In this document: in pieces, positions 49,219-60,305 of the stretch
How positions within the stretch are numbered: the stretch's first letter is position 1
Layout of the letters: each line of letters opens with the position of its first letter
The notes under the pieces: model-generated
What the model saw: the letters and a program-made list of their open reading frames with translations, nothing else
What the model was told of the DNA's origin: nothing
The model's database searches: none
Source of the DNA: Lingula anatina
Lineage: Eukaryota > Brachiopoda > Lingulata > Lingulida > Lingulidae
Assembly (NCBI RefSeq): GCF_001039355.2
Contig: NW_019775628.1
Location: 155,128-215,432 of the forward strand
Length of the DNA stretch: 60,305 nucleotides
Direction: 5' to 3'
Translations under genes and position numbers: made by a program

Positions 49219-52200
49219 CTATTCAGTACCAATTTCTTCAAGCTGTGGAATGTGCGGAAGATCCATAAGAGCTGATAAACTCTCCAACTTCTCATACAAC
49301 ATTTGCACCTAAAATGACACAAAAATATCACAAATATTTTAATATTTAAAAGTAATCAAAATCCATATTAGTATTTTTATATTGTTGTAACATAAGAAAT
49401 AAATTAACCAAAAATGTTCATTAGCTTGGTAGTAAATAAATAAATGAAAATTATCAAACACAAGCCGAAAAACTTTCATTCCGTTAGGTTATGGCCACCT
49501 ACATGTAGCAGTCAGTGAACGTCAACATCTGCTCACATCAGTCTGATGAAGGCCTACATCCAGGTTGGCCGTAAGCTAAAGGTATGAAAGTTTTTTTTGG
49601 CTTGTGTTTGATAATTTTAATTTTATGAAGAAAAAATTTGTTCAATGACTTCAAATTTGATATGTGCATATAGAAACTTATGAATCATGTATCCATCATT
49701 TATTTCATATAAGACTACAGTTAGTCACCTTTTCGTCTTCAGTTTTTTCTTCTTCTTGTTCTTCTTGTTCTTCTTCTTCAGGGGTTCCCTCTTTCTCCCC
49801 ATCGGCACTATCCCCCTCAGAGGGTTGAAATTTTTGCGTGTCTGAATTTACCTTTAACAGCAAGGTCATCAAATCACTTAACTCCTCTGACTTGATATCA
49901 AGTCCCAGCAAATCCTTCACCTGGAAACATCATCACAAAAATTAATTAAAATCTCTGAATTTCAAACAAAAGGCAAAAGAAGCTGAAGAATATGAAACAC
50001 ATGATTCAGGTCTCTCAGTCCAATATTGAATGTCAGTCTGGGACACAAAACAAGCATAATGTAAACAATTCCTTGGTCCAGAAATGACAATGGACCTTTC
50101 AAAAAACTGCACATGCAAGTGCCAAAGGTGAACAGCTCTATTTGGCCACCTATTTTTTTTAATTTGTTTTTTACAAATGCCTGGATTTCAGGAAAACTTT
50201 CATATTTGCACGTTTGCAACTAGATGTATAAACATCTTCATTCATTTTTTTAACACTGCTGCTTCAGTACAATTAGAGAAAACACAAACAGCCAATTAAT
50301 AACACGAAATCTAAGGGAGTGAGGGCACAACAGGCAGGCATATATACATGTATGCTTTGAAGTTCTCCTTCTTTACTCTCCCCATCCTCTCCAAAAAATG
50401 GAAGATATACATGTACCCTGTTAAAATGCACATGATGAATTAATCAATGACACTGCAGATGGATGGCATATCCTTTTGTTTGATATACTGTACCAGTGTG
50501 CAAGAATGACCAACACAGCCAGGAAAAATAAAAGAGGTATCCTTGTGCCCCCCTCCTCATTAGTAAAAGTCTGGTTTTGCCAATGGATACACTGTACACG
50601 TACCTTTATTATGTAGAATTCAACCCATGTCATCACATGTTGCAGTTGTGGAATCAATCTTTTGTCAATGGAAGCCAACACATCTGCACAGGAAAGACAT
50701 GCCAATACACACAGGTCAACCTTAAACCAAAGATGAAAGTGAAGTTCAGAACATTAAAAAATACATGAAATTCATGCATTACTGTTGACAGTTCCGATTC
50801 AATAAAATACATTATTACAGCAAGTTAAGTTCAACTCGGAAAATTTTGGATAAAAATTTTCTATCACAAGTGTTGTAAAGAAATGAAGAATTCCACATAC
50901 ATTCAGCAAGGACTCAGGGGTGCCAGAAACATCTATCTTCTTCAGCTCCTGATGAGAAAGTGCAGCAATGGCCTGGGACAGGAACACCATCATAGTGTTG
51001 TACATTTCTGGGGCAAACAGCAGCCTTTCTTTGTAGAGGGTCAGCAGGGCTCCTCGGGCCTGGAGGTGAAAACAAGGCAGCAAAGCTGTCAAATGTACAG
51101 ACCTAAAGTATAACTAAACAATGACAGTGCACAAAATAATAACACTTAGCCTAATGCTTTTCATTCACTATTTTGTAAGATATTCTTTTTTCTAGCTGTT
51201 AAGACAAGTTTCATTAAAATTTGTTTCAGTGATTTACATTTTTATATTAAAATTCATATTTATCTGACACTTCAATTGATAGGCCTTCAGTGTACATTAC
51301 TCTAAATAGGCAGAGGAACAAACAAGCAGACAAACTAGGCAAATTGAAGAGAACATGTGGAGCTATGCTATATAGGTTTTCTCTTCAAGTACCTGTATGT
51401 CAAGCCAACCCAGGTCCACAGAATCAGGAATTCGTGTCATGCAATGTGCAGGCCTGCTACAGCTTAGATACTTAGTGATGTGGTCAAACTGCCATAAGTT
51501 CTTTTAAAAAAAGAAAGGAATTACTATAAAATGCTGTTTTTGTAATATAAAAGAGAGTAAACATTTAACACACAAAGTATGTATAACAGTCTAAAAGCAC
51601 AAGGCAACACTGGCCACAATATGTATTTTGAATGAAAAAACATGCACAATTAAAATGTAAGCAAGTGATATAAATATACCTGGTATATTGTATATTTACC
51701 CTAATTGTCCTGGGCCCTCCAAAGTTATCTTCTTCCTCAAGTGAATTGTTACTGAAAGATGTTGCTTCTGGCTCCATCAATACATCACATCCCTTGGCAG
51801 GGCTGAAAGGATAAATACTCATTTCGTGCCTGCACAAGTGCTACACAACTGCTCTACATGTTATAGTTTGTAAAAGAAAAAAAATTCTCTTGATGTTTAA
51901 AGGCTTTCAATGCATATCAAATCTTAATATCTCAAAAAATAAAGGTAGTATACCCCAGTACAAAAATATACCAGTACAAGATAGTATACATACTGGTTCT
52001 CTGTATAAGGATGTTAAAATTTCCAGAAAAACTTTTTTTGCCATATAATAAGGTAAAATATGTGCATTGATGCATTTAAACTCATATTAACCTTATGATG
52101 ACTGCCACTGCCTGGCACAATGGTTTACAGTACTCTATCAGTGGGTAAATAGGGAACTTTGGTGTCTCTTCTTTCCTCTGTCTCTCCCTCAGATATTTGG

Positions 52201-53863
52201 ACATGAAGTAGGTGAAAAATCCGTGACCAATCTTTTTATAATGTAAAGCTCTCTGCATGCCACTGCAGGCTGCTACAATATGTGTAGTTACTTTCCCTGT
52301 TGATTCTTGGAGAAGACTTTCAGCTATTTGCCCTGGGGAAAAATGTATGCCTAATTATATGTAATTCTTTAGTATGTACATTAATCAATGAATAATCTTA
52401 TGAAATATATGTCCCGTGCAGCATATAAATGAAAATATATCATGTCACCTACAAAATTTAAACAGACTGACATACCTTACTGACATATTTAACTTAACCA
52501 TGCTTTAAAACACTATATATGGCAATATATGGCTGACACATGTTGACTAAAATTTAATTTTCAAAATACAGATGAAAATTAAACTTATATATAAATAAAA
52601 AATAAATAAATAAATAAATAAATAATCCCTTTAACTTACCTGCATAACAGCAGTCAGCTATGATGAGGAAATGCTTGACCTTGGTACCTTCAACACAGGA
52701 AGCTATGTCTGCTATAGACAGAGCAGAATCTTGGACATTGGGAGTAAAATCTGCAGGTACCAGATATACCTAATAATAAATAATACTGATTTATTCAGCT
52801 TATATATACACAAAATATACAAAAAAAATTAAAATTGGATTCTGTCTATTAAAAGTGATTCAAAAGTGAAATAAAAATGAATATGTAATAATAATTATAA
52901 ATATTGTTAAGTGTGAGATGTGAAAATAACACAGTGTACCAGTATAAAAAAGATAATTAGAATTAAGCATTTGACAGAGTTTGATATCTCCTCATTAGGT
53001 CGTTCATTTCATTCGACAATTTTTTCCTACAAATACTTCACTGCATCCAAAGAACTATGGCACCTAGATATCTCACCTGTCCAGAGCGTTTCTTATCACA
53101 GTGACCAGAGAACTGGAACAGTAGTATTCCGTCCTCAGACACCTGTCTAGCTCTCCTCCGCAATGCCTCCTTTATGGCAGCACAGGTTGAAATATCTGGG
53201 CAGTCAGTGGTCAGCAGGGACGTTTGATCCTGAAAGGATTGTATTTAAAATGTTATATCAACTGTACTAAAATAAACATGGAATCAGAAATATTATTGCA
53301 TATTTTGTTACACTGTACACTATTATAAAATATCTTCTATGTGAAATATCAAGAAAAGTACTTGTGAAAGTGTTTTAATTCTAAAACAAGCACAACCTTT
53401 GTTGAAAATGGAGGGAATAGCCTCGATCCATACATTTATAAGTTCAGCTGCATAATTCTCAATGTTGCATTTTACTGAAATACTATAGCTGTTCCCAATA
53501 CCTCCAAAAATCCATAATGGTCTTGCAGCACTTCCCTTATCACTCTGGCATCATTGTTGGCTGACTGTCCTACATGGTTACTGCCCAATTCTAACTGCTC
53601 ACCAACACCTGGGATATGAATTAATTGTAACTTTCTAATAAAAAAATCCATACACATGAATTCCAGATACATGATCCATATTAATATGTAATACTTGTAT
53701 TGCTGTGTATTGTTTGCATGGACAAGGACATACCTACACAGACTGCAAAGCTGACCTTGGGGTCATAGGTCAAGGTCTCTGCTGGGGCCAGACTGACCAT
53801 GACCCAGCGCCCTGTTCCACTGAGCTTGGTATCCAGTGGTTGCCTAGACTTCTCATTGCCCAT
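49219..53863 (-). CDS. Caspase-like (peptidase C14) protein, 11 coding exons
   Basis: Complete 509-residue model. Exons: 53863-53734, 53608-53502, 53229-53077, 52769-52640, 52332-52092, 51802-51700, 51500-51393, 51059-50901, 50720-50604, 49920-49729, 49308-49219; all phases close. The caspase fold is clear: FAVCVGVGEQLELGS and SANNDARVIREVLQDHYGF (strand 1/helix 1), LLFQFSGHCD with the catalytic His, VYLVPAD, and HFLIIADCCYAG with the catalytic Cys, then HGFFTYFMSKYLRE. The Cys context resembles metacaspase/bacterial C14 rather than caspase QACRG. No CARD or DED precedes it. After residue about 280 comes a helical region of unknown family and an acidic Glu-rich segment (EGTPEEEEQEEQEEEK). It is probably a cytosolic or nuclear protease; the substrate is unknown. 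Confidence 0.85.
52590..52625. repeat. (AAAT)n microsatellite
   Basis: AAAT run in the intron after caspase-like exon 4 (the exon encoding the catalytic Cys). Confidence 0.85.
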
Positions 53864-53916
53864 TGCTTTGTTATGTCAGCTGTAGATTCCTTGTGTAAAA
53901 AGGTACCATTGGTAGA

Positions 53917-54330
53917 CCTGTAGGGGGAATACGTGTTTGTCAAATTGAATACTGAACTACATACTCAGTATTATACAGTGTACATGTATATTTGAAATTA
54001 AACTACAAAAGAAGTAATCTGACAGTGGGCTGATCCAGCAAATAATCTTTTGACAATGAAATTCGACTTTATTACATAATGCAAATCTGTACAAGAACCA
54101 ATACATATTATATATACAGCGTCTACTTGCACTACAAATAACAAAATCATACAATAATTATTAACTAAATTTTGCATGAATGGTTATATTAAAATGACGA
54201 CTACTGTACATCACCATATAAATAAAAGACGTATCAAATATTCGTTAATATATAAAATTTAGCAATTTAAATGCAATCCCTAAAATTATTCTTTGTTGCA
54301 AAGTCGTTGCAGTGTTTACCTGTTCATTCC
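53917..54330 (-). other. 5' UTR splice sites of the caspase-like gene
   Basis: A donor GAACAG/GTAAAC ends a non-coding exon at 54320, and an acceptor CCCCCTACAG precedes 53917, 54 bases upstream of the ATG. This places transcription start somewhat beyond 54320. Confidence 0.55.
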
Positions 54331-54667
54331 TGTGATCATCCGCTGAATTCTGACACTTCCTCTTTCATTTTCATATTGTTTTGGTACCTATACAGAGCTG
54401 TGTGTATTTTAAAAGATAGTTTTACACAACTAAAAGCTTCACGTATTTTGATACATGTAAATTTCATATAAGAAATTTATATATAGGAGGTTATTTTTGC
54501 ACACATTTGTACATATTTCTTTTATTTGGTGGATTTAAATATTTAATCCAGTGTGCAGAATAAGCGAAACTACACATTATATAGAGATTGTACTTCGTAT
54601 GAAGTATTTCCGTTTGTAAAGATTTTTATGCATTTCTCGTGCAGAAAAAATTTTTCCAAATGCAGCC
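54331..54667. promoter_or_regulatory. Candidate shared (bidirectional) promoter
   Basis: Only about 350 bp separates the caspase-like 5' UTR donor from the ATG of the PLEKHM1-like gene on the opposite strand. No TATA box or other site can be assigned with confidence. Confidence 0.4.
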
Positions 54668-57600
54668 ATGAGTTGGTTTGGAGGAAAAGGTAAGAATTAG
54701 AGAGTAGTCTTAAAATGTCTTAGGAGCGTCTATATGTAATATGAAAAAAGTACCGGAACATGCTAGCAAACTAAAAGATCTATCTTCCAGTCGCAATTAT
54801 CGGGCGAAACTTCGCTCAGTTCTCGGTCGCATATTTAACTTAGACCTGTATTTTCACTTAGCTTATGGGTAAACAGTGTTCTACAAGTTATGTAAAAAAG
54901 TTGATTGCAATTTAGTGAGAATCCCCTCGGAGATAGATTGATCCACAGTTAGTGTGAGAGGGTCTGGGAATGGTCCCTATGCCACATTTAATAAGTGATC
55001 ATTTTACCTCTGCGTCCCGCGTCCCTGACGCATGTAGTGCCAGAGGTAGGTAGAACCGGCCAGGTAGCTCAGTAGGTAAGAGCACTCGCCCTGTAAGCGA
55101 AGGTCCCGGGTTGGATTCCTGGTCTGGTCGGTGATTTTTCTGCACTCACCCCAAATCGCTACAATGGTGGCAGCAGTGTTGCGAGATAGGGCTCGCGTCT
55201 TTCGGCATTTGGGGGGGGAGGAGTGTAGTGCCAGAAGCAGGTAGAACCGGCCGGGTAGCTCAGTAGGTAAGAGCACTCGCCCTGTAAGCGAGGGGTCCCG
55301 GGTTCGATTCCTGGTCTGGCTGGTGATTTTTCTGCACTCACCCCAAATCGCTACAAAAGTGGCAGAGGTTGTGCGAGATAGGGCTCGCGTCTTTCGGCGT
55401 TTGGGGGGGAGGAGTGTAGTGCCAGAGGCAGGTAGAACCGGCCGGGTAGCTCAGTAGGTAAGAGCACTCGCCCTGTAAGCGAGGGGTCCTGGGTTCGATT
55501 CTGGGTCTGGTTGGTGATTTTTCTGCACTCACCCCAAATCGCTACACGCACATATTTTTACCGTAGACGCAAAGTTTTATAGCATATGCGTCCCCATGGA
55601 CGCAAAGATTTTAAATTGTGTTAACCTGTCCATATGCATAGCTGATCCGCATAAAATACTAGTCATTAAAGTAGGTTAATCATGTTCGTTTTCTCGTTGT
55701 TGTAATGTTACAATAGCTTCCAGTTAGACAGTAAGTGTTAAATGCCAGCTGATTGGCTGTTTACGCATCAAATAGCCAATAATATCAATCGTTAGTAATG
55801 GCAAAACTGTTCGTCTGCTTTGCACACTCCACTCTACACTTGACCTATTTTCCGGCCCCTATTTTTGGCTAAAATAGATTTTCCGCAGCATGTTCGTCTG
55901 CTCAGCGACCATCCGACCATGCCTCCAAAAAAGCAATTATTAATATAGAATATAGAATAGGCCTATATTTAAGGTGAGACAGAGTCAAGCCGAGTTAGAG
56001 AAAACTTCTGAGACAGTAATCGCTGTGACTGCCGTTGAGGCTGAGAGTGAGATTGACGCAGATGAATGTTTGTTGGAGGCAAAAACGGAGTCAAAAAGGA
56101 AAATCCGTTCCTTTAAACAACACTGGACAAAGCTCTAAACTTGGTTAAGGTATAAAAAATGAGAATGGAACTGTTTTTATGTATTGTGATGCATGTACAT
56201 CGGCAAATAAACGTACTAGTAATGGGATGGTGAAAGATCCGTGGATAGGCCTATATGAACTGGAGTAAACTCGTCACTGTCATATCGCTTAAATAAAGAA
56301 ACTTGAAAGAATAAAAGTAACAAATTGTTAGTTTATGGTAACCTTTATTGTTCAAATGACAGGGACCCATCACAATCGGCAGGGACCCATTGTTCAATAT
56401 CATGTGCGTCCTGTTGGACTCATAATATTTAAAGGTAAAATGATCACTGAATTTTATTATTGAATGCATGCATTTTCTAAGCAATAACCATGCACTTGAT
56501 TGAAAACTATATTTCAATGGAATCTGTATCTCTGGATTCAGATCCCACACCAGAAGAGTGTGCCAAAGAAAATGCCATAAAAAGAAGAATTACCAAAGAA
56601 TTTTCCCTTGCTTTGAAGAGTTTAGAGAAAGAGTTTATCAACACAGAGGAACCAATCCATAGGTGTGTACTAGTACTAAAATCTCTCTCTCTCTCTCTCT
56701 CTCTCTAAATCTCTCTCTCTCTCTCTCTCTCTAAATCTCTCTCTCTCTCTCTCTCTCTCTCATATTAATTATTGTCTTCTGGCTCATGGAACATTTTCAA
56801 GCAGAAATTTTACATACTGTTCTCTTGTAGTGGGGATACAGCCAATGCAGTATGCAGTGCCCTAGAAGCTGTATTCCTGCATGGATTAAAAGGCTCCTTT
56901 GCTAAGAAGGCAAGTGTGTGCTTCTATAACAAAAACATCTGTTGCATGACTAAATATGTTGTATGTCTTGTATTGAAGATTATTTTTTATATTTTACTTT
57001 TTTCTTCAGAATTTGCCAGTTTGATACCCAACCCAAATAACATTTTGTGAATTTGAAGTCAAACACTGACTGTGTACTCAGTATAAGTTAATCACCCAAT
57101 GTAGCTATATAATACTTATTTATAATTTAATTAAATTAATATTTATATTTATAATATGGCACATTATTGTTTGCCTGAAAGGTTCCTTCACTAGGAAGGC
57201 AAGTGTATGTTTAGATTTTTCTTTCTACTGCATGCTGTAGTTTTATTTTCTTTTACATTGTGATGTAATGTAAAAGACCATTTATGTTTTGCAGTTGCCG
57301 TTAATCAAAGTATATTTTGTGGAATTTGCATTGTTTTGTCTGTGGCTTGTGTTTTTGCATGTTACCGTTGTTCAGTTTTCCCGTACATTTCTTTCAGATG
57401 GTCAATTTTCTTGGTGGGACTCCTGATCAAAAAGCCCCCAGTGAACTGGTAGGCAGTTACATTTGATTACATCATTACTGCTGATCGTGGTCCTATGTAA
57501 CAGTAACTGTTAAGTAATTGCAATTAACATTTTAGGTCTAAAATTTTATTCTTTTTATGGAGACACAGACAAAGCAATTTTCAATCAGTTTTAAAAGCTA

Positions 57601-60049
57601 AGGCATTTCTTTACTTTTCAACAAAGCGAAAAAAAAACTTCTCAGAATGCTGTTTTCTTCTCTACTTGAAAAGTGTTAGTACTGTTGAGCAGTATGTTGG
57701 TGGGATGTTTGATGTGCTAGGTTTTGTGTTTGTAAATTGGATCAGTTGTTTCTTTTGCTGCATTTTGGGGAAAAAAAGAAAATAAGTGATGTCAGATAGG
57801 GACAAAAGGGGGCACCTCTGTGCCTCTTCAAATTATATGTTTTTTTATTTCATATGACAAACCCTGCATGTAATTTGTTTTAGTTTTGCATAATAATTTC
57901 ATTGGCCTAAATGTTGTTTTAATTATTATTATTTTTTTTTTTTTAGAAAATTTTGCTGTTGTTTGTTGATAATTACTTCCATTTACTAGTAGTAATTTCT
58001 GAATAGTTCAAGTTTACTAAAAGCTGTGTTACAACTATTAGATTCTGAACATGTTGATGTAGTATATACTGTGGCATGATTTGACTGTCCTTAATTGTTT
58101 AAATATATCAATGTGCCTGTGGTGTACTAGTTGGCACAATAAGGACAAGTACAGACAAAGAATATGTGTCTCTGTAGATCAGTATCTCAGTCAACTATTC
58201 ATAACCCAAGCAGTATGTTTTGAGGGCCATTCTCAATAATAGAATGTGAATATTATAACCTCACCCTAACTGTCTATTATTTAATTAATATTTAATTAAT
58301 TTGCTGTCCAATTTCAGAATTTTTGGAAGTTTTTGACTGCCTTCACTCACCAAGATGTGATTTCCCAGTTGAACCACTTGGGGCAGATAACTACAGAGAT
58401 TGGAATGTGCCGGGTGAGCTGTCTCAACTAACACAATCATATGTTTGTATTATATGTATGTAATGCATGGCTGTCGAAACTACCACAGTGGTATTCCTGT
58501 CACATCTGGTACAATCTTGTTAATCACTATCACAATGAATGTAATGATACTCCTGTCACACCTAACAAAATTTTATATTATTTATTACTATCACAGACAA
58601 ATTATTGAGCATGCCATTGTTTAAGAATAAGTTTTTGAATGCAAGGATAGACAGAAAACTTTGTGCTAGTGTATTTTGACCAGCCTACTTTTGACATTTA
58701 TTTTAGTCTTGGATCAGAATTGCTCTAAATGATGGGATACTGGAGAGTTACCTTGAGGCTATGATCAATGAACAGAGCACAGTCAAGTAAGTATCAAACA
58801 TGCTGAAAACTATGAGAAAAAAGCCAGACATGTTGTCTGGCAGTGATGAAAGATTTGCCAGACTAAAGGACATTTTGCCAGACTGACATTAATTTAAAAA
58901 ATGGCAGCTACATGTACCAACTTTGTTGCTGGTTTCTTTGTCTGACTATACCTCTGAGTCCTTGAAAACTGATTCATAACCTGTAGGATTAACTTAGCCT
59001 TAGGTCTTTTTCTTGTTGGGATACCTGTTCTTTTTGCTTTGGATTCTAATAATATTGCAGCATCTAAAGTTAAAGATATTAGTCCTGTTTTTCTTACCCA
59101 GATACTGGTACAGAAGGACGGCCTTCCTGAGAGACCCTGAACAGCCAGGGATACTGAAGACATACTTACAAGGTATTCTATGTTTATTTTACTCAGTATT
59201 GACGTTTATGCATAGAAACAGGTGGAGCAGATCAGTCTAGTAGGGCAGACAGAATGTAGCAAACCCAGCCCCCTCCATAAAGAAAAAAAATAGATGTCAT
59301 GTGAAACAGATGAAGCATTGTGCCTACCCCTTTAATACAATCCTAGATTTGTTATTGCTTGTAATATCATGAGCTCTCCAGAAATCAATATTCCTGCATA
59401 TAGTTTTTTTCAGGTGATCCAAAAGTTCCAAGACTTATCCTCAGTTTTGATGTACTGTTCCAGGTCTGGCATCTTTCAAGTTCCAGCTGTCGTATAATTC
59501 CAGTGTGCTCAACGTATGGACAATCACACCCTTGATTCTCGTGGGAATATGGACGCCGCCAGAGACGCCAGCACCAGTGGTGCCTGAAGCTATCAAGAGT
59601 AAGATATATGGTGTTATATGGTGTATATGGTGTTATAATTACATTATCATTTTTGCCTGTGAGGGGATTATTATGTTTTTATCGGTTTTGGTTTGTCTTT
59701 TTATTTGTCTGTTTATAGATTAGATAACTGAATAAGTTTTTAACAAATTTGGATGAAAGTTTCAGGAAAGGTTGTTATTCAGGAGGAGAAGGGGTGCAGA
59801 TAACACTTCTAACTGAATACAAGTCTGATGCTTTAAAGACTATATGATTTTTTTTTCTTAGGAGGGGGGGGTCTGTGGTCTTGAAGTGCTCTCAAATTAT
59901 TTCATGTTTTCATTTTCTAGGAAAGTCTTCACAGATCAAGCCAACGTCCACCTCAAAGGCACTGACCACAGAAAACTCACAGCCACCAGGTGGCAGTCCT
60001 GTCCAAGTACATTCAAAAAGACGCTCCAGATCCAGAGTTGACAGCACAG
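54668..60049 (+). CDS. PLEKHM1-like: PLEKHM1-like RUN-domain protein, first nine exons (partial)
   Basis: Exons 54668-54689, 56542-56662, 56831-56909, 57398-57448, 58318-58413, 58707-58786, 59102-59172, 59464-59598 and 59921-60049; phases close throughout and the gene runs off the window. The protein starts MSWFGGKDPTPEECAKEN and then has a RUN domain: ANAVCSALEAVFLHGL, FWKFLTAFTHQDVISQLNHL, SWIRIALNDGILESYL, RRTAFLRDPEQPGILKTYLQ, LSYNSSVLNVWTITPLIL. This spacing and wording match the PLEKHM1/PLEKHM2 RUN domain. PLEKHM1 is an endolysosomal adaptor (Rab7, HOPS, LC3). A Ser/Arg-rich linker begins at the last exon; PH, LIR and Rubicon-homology regions would lie outside. The intron after exon 3 uses a GC donor (AAG/GCAAGT). 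Confidence 0.85.
55058..55129 (+). repeat. tRNA-Thr-like SINE head, copy 1
   Basis: Cloverleaf-like: D arm GCTC/GAGC, anticodon loop CCTGTAA (TGT, Thr), T arm. The T loop (TTGGATT) and anticodon stem are damaged, so it is a pseudogene unit. It is followed by a tail shared with copies 2 and 3. Confidence 0.75.
55249..55321 (+). repeat. tRNA-Thr-like SINE head, copy 2 (best preserved)
   Basis: Acceptor GGCCGGG/TCTGGCT (three wobbles), D stem GCTC/GAGC, anticodon stem CTCGC/GCGAG with loop CCTGTAA, T arm CCGGG-TTCGATT-CCTGG. It folds well enough to be a functional tRNA-Thr(TGT). However, it sits in a tandem unit with a fixed tail (GGTGATTTTTCTGCACTCACC...), so a SINE or tRNA-derived satellite is more likely than a working tRNA gene. 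Confidence 0.75.
55440..55512 (+). repeat. tRNA-Thr-like SINE head, copy 3
   Basis: Same structure as copy 2 with changes in the T stem (CTGGG/CTGGG). The array period is about 190 bp and includes a G-rich stretch (TTTGGGGGGGAGGAGTGTAG). Confidence 0.75.
56684..56760. repeat. (CT)n microsatellite
   Basis: Three CT blocks separated by AAAT, in the 168-bp intron between PLEKHM1-like exons 2 and 3. It doubles as a polypyrimidine-rich intron. Confidence 0.9.
57165..57330 (+). pseudogene. Ghost duplicate of PLEKHM1-like exon 3 end and following intron
   Basis: GGTTCCTTCACTAGGAAG/GCAAGTGTATG repeats the end of exon 3 (GGCTCCTTTGCTAAGAAG/GCAAGTGTGTG at 56892-56919), including the GC donor. TTTTGTG(G)AATTTG at about 57313-57327 repeats 57044-57056. 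The front of the exon is gone, so it cannot act as an alternative exon. It marks an old tandem duplication of about 280 bp. Confidence 0.6.
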
Positions 60050-60305
60050 GTAAGTTCTTGTTTTAAGAGTACCCTCTCCTGACATTTGCCATTACTGTGT
60101 AACAACAGTTTCAGGGAAAATCATGAAGTCCTTAACTGCCATCACATAAGCACTAACTTCTGAGTTGTGCGAGTTTCAGCAATGTGTCAAGATGGTTGAC
60201 AGGTGGCGAAGTTGGTCAGCGGGTGATAAAAAAAGGTTATTTATGGCATCATTAATTCTTGCCATTTTTTGTTAAAAAGTGGTCAAAAAGTACCACTTGT
60301 TCTGA

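Larger units (their letters stand above)
55000..55550. repeat. Tandem array of three tRNA-derived units
   Basis: Each unit is tRNA-Thr-like head, then GGTGATTTTTCTGCACTCACC, CCAAATCGCTACA, a TGCGAGATAGGGCTCGCGTC stretch, a G run and AGTGCCAGAGGCAGGTAGAACC. It lies in intron 1 of the PLEKHM1-like gene. Confidence 0.8.

Noticed and set aside
55249-55321. Functional tRNA-Thr gene
   Set aside because: It folds acceptably, but wobble-rich acceptor pairing, the tandem context and the shared SINE tail make an active tRNA gene less likely. Kept as a repeat.
55004-55541. Several minus-strand frames in the tRNA-like array
   Set aside because: They are repeated translations of the SINE units and have no coding meaning.
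1-60305. CRISPR array, bacterial operon or phage
   Set aside because: Intron-exon structure, animal domains and repeat content show a metazoan nuclear locus; no spaced direct repeats of CRISPR type were seen.

Overview
This is eukaryotic nuclear DNA: AT-rich, with many short GT-AG exons in long introns, microsatellites and several transposon families. The gene content (a metazoan PLEKHM1-like RUN protein, a MAM / IgGFc-binding / ZP membrane protein, a caspase-fold protein) points to an invertebrate animal. A lancelet is my best guess; another deuterostome or marine invertebrate is possible. Exon borders below were drawn by hand from splice sites, reading frame and phase. The phases close across each full gene except at one exon of the large receptor.

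Layout. (1) 1-13.5 kb: a five-exon gene for a small secreted cysteine-containing protein (+ strand), with exon 2 and the start of exon 3 duplicated, followed by a decayed minus-strand copy of the last four exons of the receptor. (2) 13.5-20.7 kb: a segment bounded by single N bases that looks like a misplaced contig. It holds the 5' end of a multi-pass membrane protein and a complete 912-bp inverted-repeat transposon. (3) 21.3-46 kb: a second copy of the secreted-protein 5' exons, then the complete minus-strand receptor gene with 34 exons: signal peptide, seven MAM domains, a small Cys module, an IgGFc-binding-protein domain, two Asp-rich Ca-binding-like motifs, a ZP domain, one transmembrane helix and a basic tail. 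(4) 46-49.2 kb: no recognisable gene. (5) 49.2-54.3 kb: a complete 11-exon caspase-like (peptidase C14) gene on the minus strand. (6) 54.6 kb to the end: the 5' nine exons of a PLEKHM1-like gene on the plus strand, head to head with the caspase-like gene. A tandem tRNA-Thr-like SINE array lies in its first intron.

The first 13 kb and the 21.3-35 kb interval are diverged copies of the same locus, either unmerged haplotypes or a segmental duplication. Four single N bases (3891, 13509, 20729, 25211) mark contig joins. At two of them the flanking sequence shares an exact 25-base overlap, and joining those ends restores one transposon with matching TTTAA flanks, so the order between 13.5 and 20.7 kb is probably an assembly artefact.

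Functionally, the receptor resembles mucosal or extracellular-matrix recognition proteins (MAM and ZP are adhesion and polymerisation modules; the IgGFc-binding domain is typical of mucus proteins). The caspase-like protein and the PLEKHM1-like endolysosomal adaptor share a short intergenic region and could share a promoter.
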